Origin: Sipunculus nudus
Lineage: Eukaryota; Annelida; Sipuncula; Golfingiida; Sipunculidae
Length of the DNA: 64,000 bases
Direction: 5' to 3'
NCBI GenBank assembly: GCA_026874595.1
Contig: CM049317.1
Coordinates: 26,382,401 to 26,446,400 of the forward strand
Translations under genes and position numbers: made by a program
Notes under the pieces: model-generated
Seen by the model: only the letters and a program-made list of their open reading frames with translations
Databases searched by the model: none
What the model was told of the DNA's origin: nothing
Shown: in pieces, positions 36,924-46,779 of the stretch
How positions within the stretch are numbered: the stretch's first letter is position 1
Layout of the letters: the number at the start of each line of letters is the position of its first letter

Positions 36924-37893
36924 GATTATATTAGGCATGTGACTAGGCATATGATTATATTAGCCATGTTACCTGATACTTTTAGTTCTTCGTTTGCCTT
37001 CACGGCATTTTTCAGGTGTTTTAGTTCTGCTTCTGTTTCCAGGGAGACCAAGTCGGATCCAGTTTCATCGCACTTAGCTGTGGCTTGAGAGTGCGTGGCC
37101 TTCATCGCCGGATGGAACTCATAGCAGGAGTATTCCCGAGTTTTCTCGTCCACATACATGTGTCCAAACGGTTCTTCGAAACAAAATTTGTAATGAAGAA
37201 CTTGACAATATTTCTATAGGATAGCCTTAAAATAAGAAATTCTCTCTTATTTTCTTAGCAAGCCTAACATTGTACGATTAATCTCATTACAGTAAATAAA
37301 AACTAATATATATAATAGATTCATCATTGCAATTTACTTTAAGCAATCGTCTTTGATACTATAAAACCTTCCATTTAAGGTCCTTTGATTGTACACAAGA
37401 AAAATATATTCCCATATCGTATGGAATGCTCAGGTAAATATAAACAGGCATGTACTTACCACATTTCTTTGGAGGGATGGTCTCTGGAACATGAATTATG
37501 CTGTTCAACAGAGTGAATACGTTATTTACTTTACGTATACCTTCACATATATCTAGGTCTCCGTTCTTCTCGGTTGGTCGTCTATGGCTCTGCTTATCAC
37601 GATTCCCATTTACAGCTTCCGGAGATGCAAGTAGCAGAAAAAGAAAAAAAAAATAGTGGTCCAAACATTCCTTATTTTCGTCCACATTAGTCACTGTATA
37701 ATCTACTTTGATGCAAATGGTAAAAGGGTGAATGCACTTCTTTGTCAAAAAGTCACTCATATTTAATAAGGTACGGGCGCTTAAGGTTTTTAGTGATTAC
37801 AAGGGAGGGGGGGGGGGGGAGAATAAAATCTACACCATACAAACCTGTTAACAGAATCCAGATGGTCAGGCTATACACCACGGCGGACTTCAT
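35978..37893 (-). CDS. Secreted C-type lectin-like domain protein, 4 exons
   Basis: Exons 37893-37845, 37615-37460, 37173-36973 and 36213-35978 join to 642 bases: 213 residues plus TAG. Donors are ACAG|GTTTGT, TGTG|GTAAGT and TCAG|GTAACA; acceptors are GGAAG|CT, CGAAG|AA and GAAAG|AA; every intron is phase 1. Residues 1-20 form a signal peptide (MKSAVVYSLTIWILLTA then VNG). Residues 21-67 are a polar linker. The domain spans about 68-211: Cys68 and Cys85 (SCYEF) as the N-terminal pair, Cys103 (AKC) expected to pair with Cys207 (LCEKK), SLETEAEL in helix 2, then YWTSGRY and EWIWG. It is probably extracellular, in recognition or mineral/mucus matrix. The inner loop cysteine pair and EPN/QPD and WND motifs are absent, so calcium-dependent sugar binding is doubtful. 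Cys40 and Cys211 are extra. It has no cognate neighbours and lies between two segmental-duplication copies. Confidence 0.9.
36524..36576. repeat. (AC)n(AT)n microsatellite in lectin intron 3
   Basis: AC run to 36554 followed by AT; lies within the 759-bp third intron. Confidence 0.95.
36820..36921. repeat. Interrupted (AT)n/(AC)n microsatellite in lectin intron 3
   Basis: AT, AC and AT blocks ending about 50 bp from the exon 3 donor. Confidence 0.9.
37807..37819. repeat. Poly(G) tract in lectin intron 1
   Basis: Thirteen G on the plus strand, that is poly(C) in the transcript, about 25 bp after the exon 1 donor. Confidence 0.9.
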
Positions 37894-37942
37894 TTCCTAC
37901 TCTTAAATCTTTTTAACAGTACATTTTTAACATCGAATACTG

Positions 37943-37950
37943 TATATAAT
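37943..37950 (-). promoter_or_regulatory. TATA-like box upstream of the lectin gene
   Basis: On the minus strand ATTATATACAG lies about 50-57 bases above the start codon. This would place transcription start about 25 bases before the ATG. In AT-rich DNA such a match is weak evidence. Confidence 0.3.
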
Positions 37951-38289
37951 ATGATTTAGTGTTCAGTAATAACAATTCTGTCTATGTGACAGTGCTTGCA
38001 ATTCAGTTCCCATGACCAATGTACCTGCAATTATGCAAGGTGTTCTATTATGATTAGCAGTATAACCCATAGGCCAATACCAGTTATTTTAAAATGCCTG
38101 AGTGTCATGTTGTCATGGCTACTATAAAAGGTATCTATGATAATTAAATAAACGATTCCCTCGCCTGAATGCTCCACCTACCTTTGTTACTCTGAATACA
38201 TATTGAATGAATGAATAAACATATTATTTGCACCTAGGTACAGCCTTTTAAATGCTTTATTGTACATACTGGATCAAGTGCTGCATATG

Positions 38290-38317
<28 letters not shown>
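38290..38317. repeat. Poly(T) tract
   Basis: Twenty-eight T. Could be the A tail of a minus-strand retroposon, but no element body was recognised upstream of it. Confidence 0.85.
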
Positions 38318-38320
<3 letters not shown>

Positions 38321-38329
38321 ATTGCTACA

Positions 38330-39505
38330 TCATTACTGTCTATTTTAGAATTCCTGGATCCGATTAATAACAGGTTGAGAAATATCAGTGAACGGTTTAC
38401 ACAAAACATAATATTAATACGTGAACCTAAAGTTTTCCATCTCGCCACAAGGGGTCGATTTCTGCCCATGTATGCGACATACGACACCTACATTGTACAT
38501 AATATGCGACTGGAAATTTTCGCAAGCAAGCACTATTCACAATTTTGCGGGAGTGATTTGATTCACGACAAATAGATGCTCGCGTTATACATGAAGGTGT
38601 GACATACGAAAGGATGAAAAAGAAATGTATTCAGACATTTTTCCTTTGATTAACAAAAAAAACAAACAAACTAGACGACTATAGGTCGAGCGCGTGCCAG
38701 AAGTGGAAATAATAAGGCCAAAATAAATAACAGTAAGCAGCAGACAGGCAGGGAACATTTGGAACTGGTCAAATGAACAACCCCTATTTTTTTGGAAACA
38801 GGAGCACATTTTTATGTGCTTATGCTGATTTTTCAAATGAGTAGACAGACAAACACAGACAGACGGAAACATTCCTCCGGTGTCCATGGAATCATGTCAT
38901 AGAGTAATATATAAACAGCCAGAGTCTATAGTAATAAATCTCCATATATTGATTTTCACGAATTGTTACCTATATTAGGTCACCATGGTAACGGAGGAAT
39001 ATAAAACCACTAGGATAAACGCATTAAATCTAGTTTCAGATGCTGCAATGAATGTTGTGACACTGTCTATAATTCTGGAGATATGGCATAATAATTTTTG
39101 TTGCAGCGCCATCTGGCGGCTATTTTCTAAAACGAAATAGAAATAAGTTCCGAGATATTTTATTTTTTAATAAATATTTGATGTATAATTTTATTATTCA
39201 ACCCCTCTCCCCCAATTGCTAAACCAAGGATCCGGCCACGTTTTGACCCACTCAACTGCAAAATCGGGGATCCGTCTCTGGTTTGAAAGATTTAACAATA
39301 ATTCCTGGCAACATAAGGGGCCGCCAAAGGGCACACAATGAAAATCACAGGTGTTTATTCACACTTTGCGGATTTTGTCTTCTATTAAATGCGGCCTTGC
39401 GAGGTTCATGGACGACCGCGCACGCCAACTGGCAACTGATATACCCTTGCCGGCACCTACCGGTCACCCCATGAAGCCACTAAAGGTCACGGCAATCGAA
39501 TGTAA
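38330..39505. other. AT-rich DNA, no supported gene
   Basis: No exon or RNA gene recognised. GC rises near 39230-39480 without a coding frame. Confidence 0.5.
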
Positions 39506-39508
39506 CTT

Positions 39509-39955
39509 CATCATTTGATGGAAAACGATGCGAGATTTGGCGGCGAGATGTGCAATACAATTTCTTGATATGAAAGAGAGTGGCAGATGCTATATAATGG
39601 TGAAAACTATAGGTCTTCGGCAATAAAAATGTCAGAATTATAGGAATTTCTTTGAATGGTCCCATGTTCTCGTTTGGGGAGAAAAAGTGCAAGATTTAGC
39701 ATGATCTGCAGGTTTGTCATGTCAAGCTGGCCAAATGTTACCAGATGAAAAGCAGGCCATTCTGGCTGTAAAAGTCGCCGAGTTATAAGCATTTGAGTGA
39801 AAGCTCGCTTTTTCTCGTTTTATGGGATATAATGCGACATTTGGCGAGATTTGCAGTTGTATAATGTCAAGTTGCCCACATGTTACAACCTGCGAAAACT
39901 AGAATTGTCTATCTGTCAAAGTCGCCGAGTTATACGTATTTGTGTGAAACTTCTT
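39509..39955. repeat. Three diverged ~140-160 bp tandem monomers
   Basis: Units begin near 39509, 39668 and 39807. Each has a GCGAGATTTGG or GCAAGATTTAGC block, then TGTCATGTCAAG or TAATGTCAAG, then GTTACMA, and ends AAAGTCGCCGAGTTATA followed by a TTTGWGTGAAA stretch. Monomer length is similar to the ~160-bp satellite and MITE core repeats described in bivalves; identity with them is not shown. Confidence 0.7.
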
Positions 39956-41029
39956 AGTTATACGTATTGTCTGACGGTGTTGAAATTTATGATTTTGGCA
40001 AGCAACAAAAAGAGATCATTTGACACAGTTATGACAAGCTTAGAAGTAGTTCATTCTATGAGCAGTTAATCGCACGGGCATAGTGTTCATATTTTATGGA
40101 AGACGGCCACACAGCAGCTTAAAGCATTACTAGTTATTTTATCATCCGTCATCACTGTTTTCTCTCGTTGATGCAATCATTATCTTTTATTATATATAAA
40201 ATGTTAAAAATGAAATCGCTCTGATAACATTGTCGTAAAATTTCGATCTATGTGTAATCCATGAAAAATTAGGGTTTCCGAAAGTAACATGTTCTACGGT
40301 ACTTGTTTCATTTTGCCAGGTAACCTAATTATAACACTTTCGTACAAAGTGGTTTGATTTGCTTTGGTCTATAAGGGGTAGTTCAATATGTCAGTTGACA
40401 GGGGAAAATAGATGATTTGAGAATTAGGAATCCCAATTCCGGCTTTGCATTTCGGTTTTATTTCATAAATGGTGTATGGTTCTGTTTCTCGGGCTACTTT
40501 AATCAAAGAAGAGGAACTGCGACAGCTGCGCCCCGTCCCATGTGCCCCTACACATGGGTTTACTTACAAATGTTCACAAAATATATTTATTTTGAGACTA
40601 TTACATATTCTTTTTTCCCCATTATTACACCGTTTAGGAGTCTGTTCTATTAACAGCATGCGGATTCAACCAGTGCTTTTTGTTTTTTTTTGTGACATAA
40701 AGTCGAGCTGTAAACCCTTAACACTACAAAATCACTAGCGCAAAAAAAAAAAAAAACAGGCTGCTTCGTTCGGCTTTCCGCACTACTAGTAATTCACTAT
40801 TTTAACATGCAGAACAGCTGTGTAAGTCAGCTTAGTGCCAAAAAGGGTCGCCCTATCAACCAAGAAAAGGTTGTAAGCCTAAATGGAAAAAAAGTATCTA
40901 CAACGGGGAGCGCTGGAGGCTCTTTTTAGATTTACGAAGTTTGTCAAAATGGTTAGATTTGGAGAAAAAAAATCTTCCTAAGCTGTAAGATGTGAAATTT
41001 GGAAAGAAACATCGTTGCAATCACACCTC

Positions 41030-41262
41030 GATAACACTATTCAAAGAACAGAACTTCACAAGGAATATTTGCTAACGTCGCAAACAGAACCAATACAAAA
41101 CAGAAACACTTTGACATTTCATAGCGGAAACACGTGTTACGTTGCTCCTATACCAATATTTTATTTTGTAATTGTTTATAGATTGCCAACGTTTCCTTAC
41201 ATCATATTTCGGAAGTGATCATTTAACAAAACCAGCATCCAAAGGGGAACTTGCTTTATCTT
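41030..41262 (-). pseudogene. Broken counterpart of the 29.4-29.66 kb frame
   Basis: On the minus strand this aligns with the copy 1 frame and keeps matching residues (IKQVPLWMLVLL, KETLAIYK, YRSNV). It has in-frame stops (after the NMM and LV positions) and indels. If the copy 1 frame is a real exon, this is its decayed duplicate. Confidence 0.25.
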
Positions 41263-42705
41263 TGCATTTTATAGCATTTTATTATTTTTTTATATTTATT
41301 GCATAAACTGTTTTACCCTATAATATAGGGTGTTGTTAAGGGAAGCACGTATTTTGTCAGCTATGAAATAAATAGGCACAAAGACACAAGTTCAAACTTG
41401 CAGATGCGATATAGCTGAGGACATAGAGATTTGTTAGAGCATTGCCCTTCTAGACGGCGACAAATTCAAGACAAAAAGATTTACCTAAACATAACATCGG
41501 CGGTTCCCCTATATTTGTACTTGACAGCTGTGGAACTATAGTTTATCTATCAAGATAACATTTCTAACCAATAAGGCTTATAATAACATAACACTAGTTA
41601 CCATATGCTCACTTCTAACAAATTGTGCAACAATGCAAATACAATATTAACATTCAATCAGAAGTCAGCATAGGTGTTCCTGTCTCCTCCATTGTGAAGG
41701 AATAGAAGTATAAACATAAATCCGTAAAGGTTTATTACCTATTCTCTCTTAGCCCTTTATCAGTATTTATTGTCTACCAGTTTCTGTATGTTTTGTACTC
41801 CTTCACTTATTAGTTATATTCTTTTTACGAATATACCGGTAAAATCTAATAACGTGGGAAGTTTGTCTGCATAAAATACAAGAAAAAATGCGACATTTTA
41901 GTTATGATTGGGGCAGGATATCCACGCAAAACACAAGGGAACATAAAATAAAGGGAAATGTTCATCGCCTATGTAGTTCATAAAACGTATGTGCGGTAAT
42001 TTATTTAAGAGAACCAAGACTTTTCTGACAGGCCATGTCTTGCTTAGAATATTAACTACCTTAGCTTAGTAGAATTACCGAGAAACTCAATTACGTCAAC
42101 ATATTCTCCTGTTTCCTCAGTCTTCTTGCACTTGATCATCACGTATTGACTGTTGTGTCTGATTAGGCAGATTGAATGACCTAATTTGTCTCTCGCACGA
42201 TCATCAGGGCTTCTCCATCTTGACAGAAGCTGTAAAGTAACACTACAAAGGAATTGCCGCTGTCACTTCTAACAGCCCTTGTTAGATATGGGCCGTTTAT
42301 ATGTGGATAGACTGACACACGGGAATATTGATAAAACAACCCCCAGATGGAAAAGCTTGTATCAGGTATTTTTTAATCTGTCTTCGTACAGGCACGTTCG
42401 CTGGTCGGTGACTGTGATAGCTATGCAAATTATTTTATACCACGGATTTGATAAGTGTTGCCCAGTAATGAGTAATAAGACGTGATGTCAAAGTAAAAGT
42501 TCTCTCACTTTTATGTACACGTGGGTCAAGTCAGAACAAAAAAAATCATTCATTCTGTAGAAAATCACTCTACGACTATAATCTTAATCCATACAATTAT
42601 TTGGAATACAATAACCAAGTGCAACAATGTAACCTTAAAACATGCTTGGACTTAATTAAGTAGGAACTTATTCAATGTCAAATGTCATTAGCCCTTGCTT
42701 ATAGT

Positions 42706-42858
42706 GTTATGAAGACAAATTGTTCAGGGGAAAATACTTGGCCGATCCGGGAGTCGAACCCATGTCGGTGGCGCACAAGTCCGGCGAACCAACCGCTTCA
42801 CTAGAAAGCAACCTTCACTAGCGAGACAGTTCGGCCCGCTTTTATGTCACCCCGTAAC
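42706..42858 (-). mobile_element. tRNA-like element with GTTAYG/CGTAAC ends, copy 1
   Basis: 153 bp. On the minus strand: starts GTTACGGGGTGACA, then an A-box TAGTGAAGCGGTTGG, then a perfect B box GGTTCGACTCC, and ends CTTCATAAC. Highly similar to 42982..43135 throughout, with the same orientation. Combines a pol III type-2 promoter with short terminal inverted repeats. No obvious target duplication. Confidence 0.8.
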
Positions 42859-42981
42859 ACACACCCTCTTAAGAGCGTTCTGCTATCAGAACAAGATTAA
42901 TTATCCCAGGAGTCACAGTTTAGTGAGCTTATTCCTTGGGCCACACAAAGTTTACCGTCACGTTAGACGAGCCCCCATTTT

Positions 42982-43135
42982 GTTACGAAGGCAAATTACT
43001 CAGGGGAAAACATTGGGCCGATCCCGGTTTCGAACCCATGTTGGTGGCGCACAAGTCCGGCGTACCAATCGGTTCGCTAGCAAAGCAAGCTTCACTAACG
43101 AGACAGTTCGGTCCGCTTTTGTGTCACCCCGTAAC
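42982..43135 (-). mobile_element. tRNA-like element with GTTACG/CGTAAC ends, copy 2
   Basis: 154 bp. The termini GTTACG and CGTAAC are perfect inverted repeats. A-box TAGCGAACCGATTGG and B-box GGTTCGAAACC (one mismatch) on the minus strand. 123 bp separate it from copy 1. The open frames at 42923-43267 are a consequence of this repeat, not genes. Confidence 0.8.
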
Positions 43136-44856
43136 AATAGGTTAATGGAACATATACACAAAAATATGCTTAGCGTCATTAGATGTCGACTTATACTTCT
43201 TGTAAACCTATTTCAACCGGTCTTTAATTGTCATACACCGCCGTCTTACATTACTTTGAGAATTTAAAAAAAAAGACCCATTATTCCTTGGCATAAAACC
43301 TTCAACCCGCCTCGTGCCCTTTCCGAACCCGACGGCTCATTTTTCCCATTTACACGAAACCGCTCACGTTGGGCATTTTGCATTCATACTAAAATCCTGA
43401 TGTCATATGTTACATGTCGAAATGATGGGCGGGCAAATGTATAAAAGAGTAACCATATTCTCATTTAATATTTCGTTAACTGTCATAGTGAAATGGAAAT
43501 ATAATATCAGCATAATATTATTGTTCCTTAGTGATATTCTAACATCAATATTTACCTGTGTTGTGTTGTGTAAAGAAACTCATATTCCTTGCCTGTCTCA
43601 TATAACAGCAAGTAAAACGGACGTATTTCCCAGGCCTCGCCTATTAATCCTGAGGTAATTTGATGAAATTAATTAATCATGATCATTGAGGTAAGTATAA
43701 TTATAACAGACTTTTAAACGTTAATAGACCGTTAACCCATGCCATATGATATTTGACACTATGCATTTAAGTTGTTTTTGGACAAGAAGTAAGAAGCAAA
43801 CCGAGATATCGTATAGGGTTGTTGAAAGGGAACATAATTTTCCATCCTAACATCCAGGTAAACCGGAGAAAAAAAGTTTCTTGCATCACATTGACGAGTC
43901 GGGTTATGTCAGTAGCTAGTAAAGGCTAAGCATGAGAGGGTCTAAGGACCATGCTTTATACAAACAACTCAAACATCTATTTTGGATACTTTACCTTACA
44001 CAATGTTACTAATTTTAAAATATCATAATTTCAGGTATGTTGATACTCTTCGTTTGTATATTTTAATGCTATTTATTTAACCCAGCACTCATAAATTGTA
44101 TAATTGAACAAGGATCCGTTACACGAAAGTTTTCTCTTTATATTTGTTAATTATTGCAGAAAAAAACACGCTGGGTGTCAAGAAAATTTCATAGGGTCCT
44201 GATATAAAACTAATAACTTCTATATAATACCTTTCAGTTTCTACTCGGTAACTTTTAATAACATGGTATATTTACCAATTTGCAGATCTCCGATCCGACC
44301 CAATGACCCAATATAATAGCATCAGAAGGACACAGGACTAGCTCAGTCAAAGTTAACTGCATTTCCATTTGACGTATACGGCATCTGTAAGTGATTACTT
44401 AATATCCAACCAGACCGGCTGTTAGCTCGCCGGACCCAAGCGTTCCAGACTCTTCCTATCTGTATTACTTATATTAATTAAATTTATATGAAGTGGAATC
44501 AGACAACGGGTCGCCTTCCAGGAGGAAGCCGGTCACAACATAATCCGTCTCGCAGACGGGGATTCCCTGTAAACGGGGTATTGGAGGAAATAATTCAAAA
44601 CCGAGCAGGGGGTACACGAAACGCGTCGTATATATTCGTATAGAATCAAAGGGTCTTAAATGGAATTGATGGCTGTCTCATATCTTCGCCACAATCCAAG
44701 GGATGCAGATCTAGTAAAAGTCCCTCTGAAATGCTAGTATTACCACAATGTTGAATCTTTTATATGTAACATTTTACAAATAGTGTAAGAGAGACGGGAG
44801 GAAGGCTTCTGGTAGAGCAGAAGACCAAAAACAAAAAATATTCAAAAGTAACACCA

Positions 44857-44878
44857 ATATATATATATATATATATAT
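44857..44878. repeat. (AT)n microsatellite
   Basis: Short pure AT array. The 44880-45290 stretch has short frames on both strands (44957-45202) with no recognisable motif. Confidence 0.9.
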
Positions 44879-45298
44879 GATTAACCCGATGATGATGTGT
44901 TGAATTTGATTAGGAATGTGGGCTCATATTTTTTTTTCTCAAGCTTAAAATAATACATGTATATAGATTTTCAGTGGGGTACTGTTTCAATAAGATATGT
45001 AAACATGTTTTTACATTTATTTTGTTTCGCTGTGCTCGAAGCAAGAAATTCATACATCGTTATGTCTACCTTGACGGCCTGGACAGTGATGATGTTGACA
45101 TTTGCGAATTGGAATGGGACCCGGTGGCATTTATTTTTTCGAAGATATTTGACTGGCTCCATATATCAATATTGTTTGAAGTATAAAGAAAAGCTGTTGT
45201 AAGGAAGATATTAAAGATTAATTAAATGTATGTTCTAAATCAAGGAAGCTGTTCATAAAGACAGAACTTGAATATGCATACCTTATTTGTAGCAGACG

Positions 45299-45360
45299 CG
45301 GATCCAAAGGGGGGGGGGGGTTGTTCAGGAGGTCCGAACCCCCCCCCCCCCCCCGCATCC
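45299..45360. repeat. G-tract/C-tract inverted repeat
   Basis: Twelve G (45309-45320) and sixteen C (45339-45354) separated by 18 bp; TTC and GAA next to the tracts extend the pairing. GCGGATCC and GCATCC flank it. Can form a GC hairpin, or G-quadruplex and i-motif structures. Looks like a fragment of an interspersed repeat. Confidence 0.7.
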
Positions 45361-46200
45361 TTTCTCAGCTGCCACAACATATTTTAGGTGTTTCAGAGTA
45401 ATCTTTGCAGATTACATACCCTCATCTTTTCCTGTATTTCTCCGTGAAACATATGTAATATACTGATAAAGCTATATATATTTATATGTTGCTGTGTAAT
45501 ACCCATGACGCGGTGTTATAAATATAATCAGAAACTTAGGGCTGCAACTGCTTCCTATGATAATTTAGGTGATATAACTGTTAACAGATGTGGTGATGCA
45601 ATGTGATAATGCAGCAACACTTGTTGTGGTCACTTTAAAATTATGCAAAATGATTACTTGGATGAATTGGGGGATTAACAATTATTGAATGCAGAAATAT
45701 GAAGTGATTGGCAAGGGATCTCCTGTCACATGTTGTTCACATTTATAGACCATGCAAGCGGGTGAGTGATTGGGTCAAATATCAGGCCAAAAATGCTGTA
45801 ATCCGTTACTGACAGAAAGGTTTATATATATACCCCTAATCCCCATACTCTGTGATTTTGTGATCACGCCCAGCTTTAACAGGATATTGTTGCAAAAATA
45901 TGTTCGTTTGCTAGGACCAACCTGTCATATAAGATGCTATCATAGATATCTTAAAAATGCGGTTGAAACAAACTGCCTGCTGCAAATGACCGTAACCTAC
46001 ATATAAAAATGAAGACGCTGAACAGGTGATTGATCACGGATCAATTTAATTACATTGAACATGTATAAATGATATTTGATTAAGAAATGTTATCTAAAAA
46101 GGCTGCAATCGATTGTCGTAGTTTAAGATAACTGATTCCACTACTGCATGATTTACCCGCATTTTAATTTTTCCATTGTTTTATTTATTTATTTTTTCTT
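45361..46200. other. AT-rich DNA, no supported gene
   Basis: No exon, RNA gene or clear repeat recognised. Confidence 0.5.
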
Positions 46201-46214
46201 ATATATTGTTGGCG

Positions 46215-46286
46215 GTAAACGCCCCATAGATTAGAACTCTCGAGCTCTTAGCTTTGAGTCCTGTCCTTAACCCCTGAGTCACAGCC
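46215..46286 (-). repeat. Degenerate tRNA-like (SINE) segment
   Basis: On the minus strand, A-box-like GTGACTCAGGGGTTA followed after tRNA-like spacing by a degenerate B box GAGAGTTCTAATC. Not able to fold as a complete tRNA. Confidence 0.4.
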
Positions 46287-46634
46287 GATTATTTGGACAA
46301 ACCCCCAATGCTGATCGTAGATACGGTAGAGAGATTGTCGGGACTGAGACAACTTTGTTTCCAGAAATATCCTATAAAATCGTATTGGTCTAATGACGTT
46401 CACACAGGCCCGTCGTGTCTGTTTTTGGTGACACCAATCGTCACCGTTTGTCTCCTACGGAAATTCCTAACTCCATCAGATACACGTGTATTTCCGTATT
46501 TCCCGGCCTTTCGTCTCCACAATATAGCCACTGTAATGTACAACATGTACCCTATCTTTCAGTATTCTTCTCTGTTTTCCGTTTGGACGTTTCGTATGAT
46601 GGTAACTGACAAATCGGACATAAAGACGATAGAC

Positions 46635-46644
46635 GGGGGGGGGG

Positions 46645-46677
<33 letters not shown>
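46635..46677. repeat. Poly(G) and (GA)n microsatellite
   Basis: Thirteen G followed by about 15 GA units. The 158-codon frame crossing it (46293-46769) is the longest open frame of the window, but has no motif and includes the repeat; I do not call it a gene. Confidence 0.9.
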
Positions 46678-46679
<2 letters not shown>

Positions 46680-46779
46680 GCTGAGAAATACACCCTGATC
46701 TCTATAAACAGTATTGTAGTGGTTCTTAAAAGTTTTCATCAAATATGTGAAAAAAAAAGAAACAAATGAAGCAGACGGA

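Larger units (their letters stand above)
40758..44665 (+). repeat. Segmental duplication, copy 2
   Basis: Partner of 29066..32990 on the far side of the lectin gene. An A-rich tract ends right at its left boundary (40741-40754). It carries a private pair of tRNA-like elements (42706-43135) and lacks the 247-bp MITE of copy 1. The right boundary is soft, with similarity fading near 44665. Confidence 0.85.

Noticed and set aside
36926-37159. Independent 77-residue lectin fragment gene
   Set aside because: It is exon 3 of the four-exon gene; the frame runs past the donor at 36972 into intron sequence.
37359-37760. 133-codon minus-strand frame taken as a single-exon gene
   Set aside because: Only 37615-37460 is coding, as exon 2 of the lectin gene; the rest is intron sequence.
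42923-43267. 114-codon plus-strand frame
   Set aside because: More than half is the tRNA-like element at 42982-43135, read on its antisense strand.
46293-46769. 158-codon plus-strand frame, the longest in the window
   Set aside because: It crosses poly(G) and (GA)n, has no motif, and begins inside a tRNA-like repeat.
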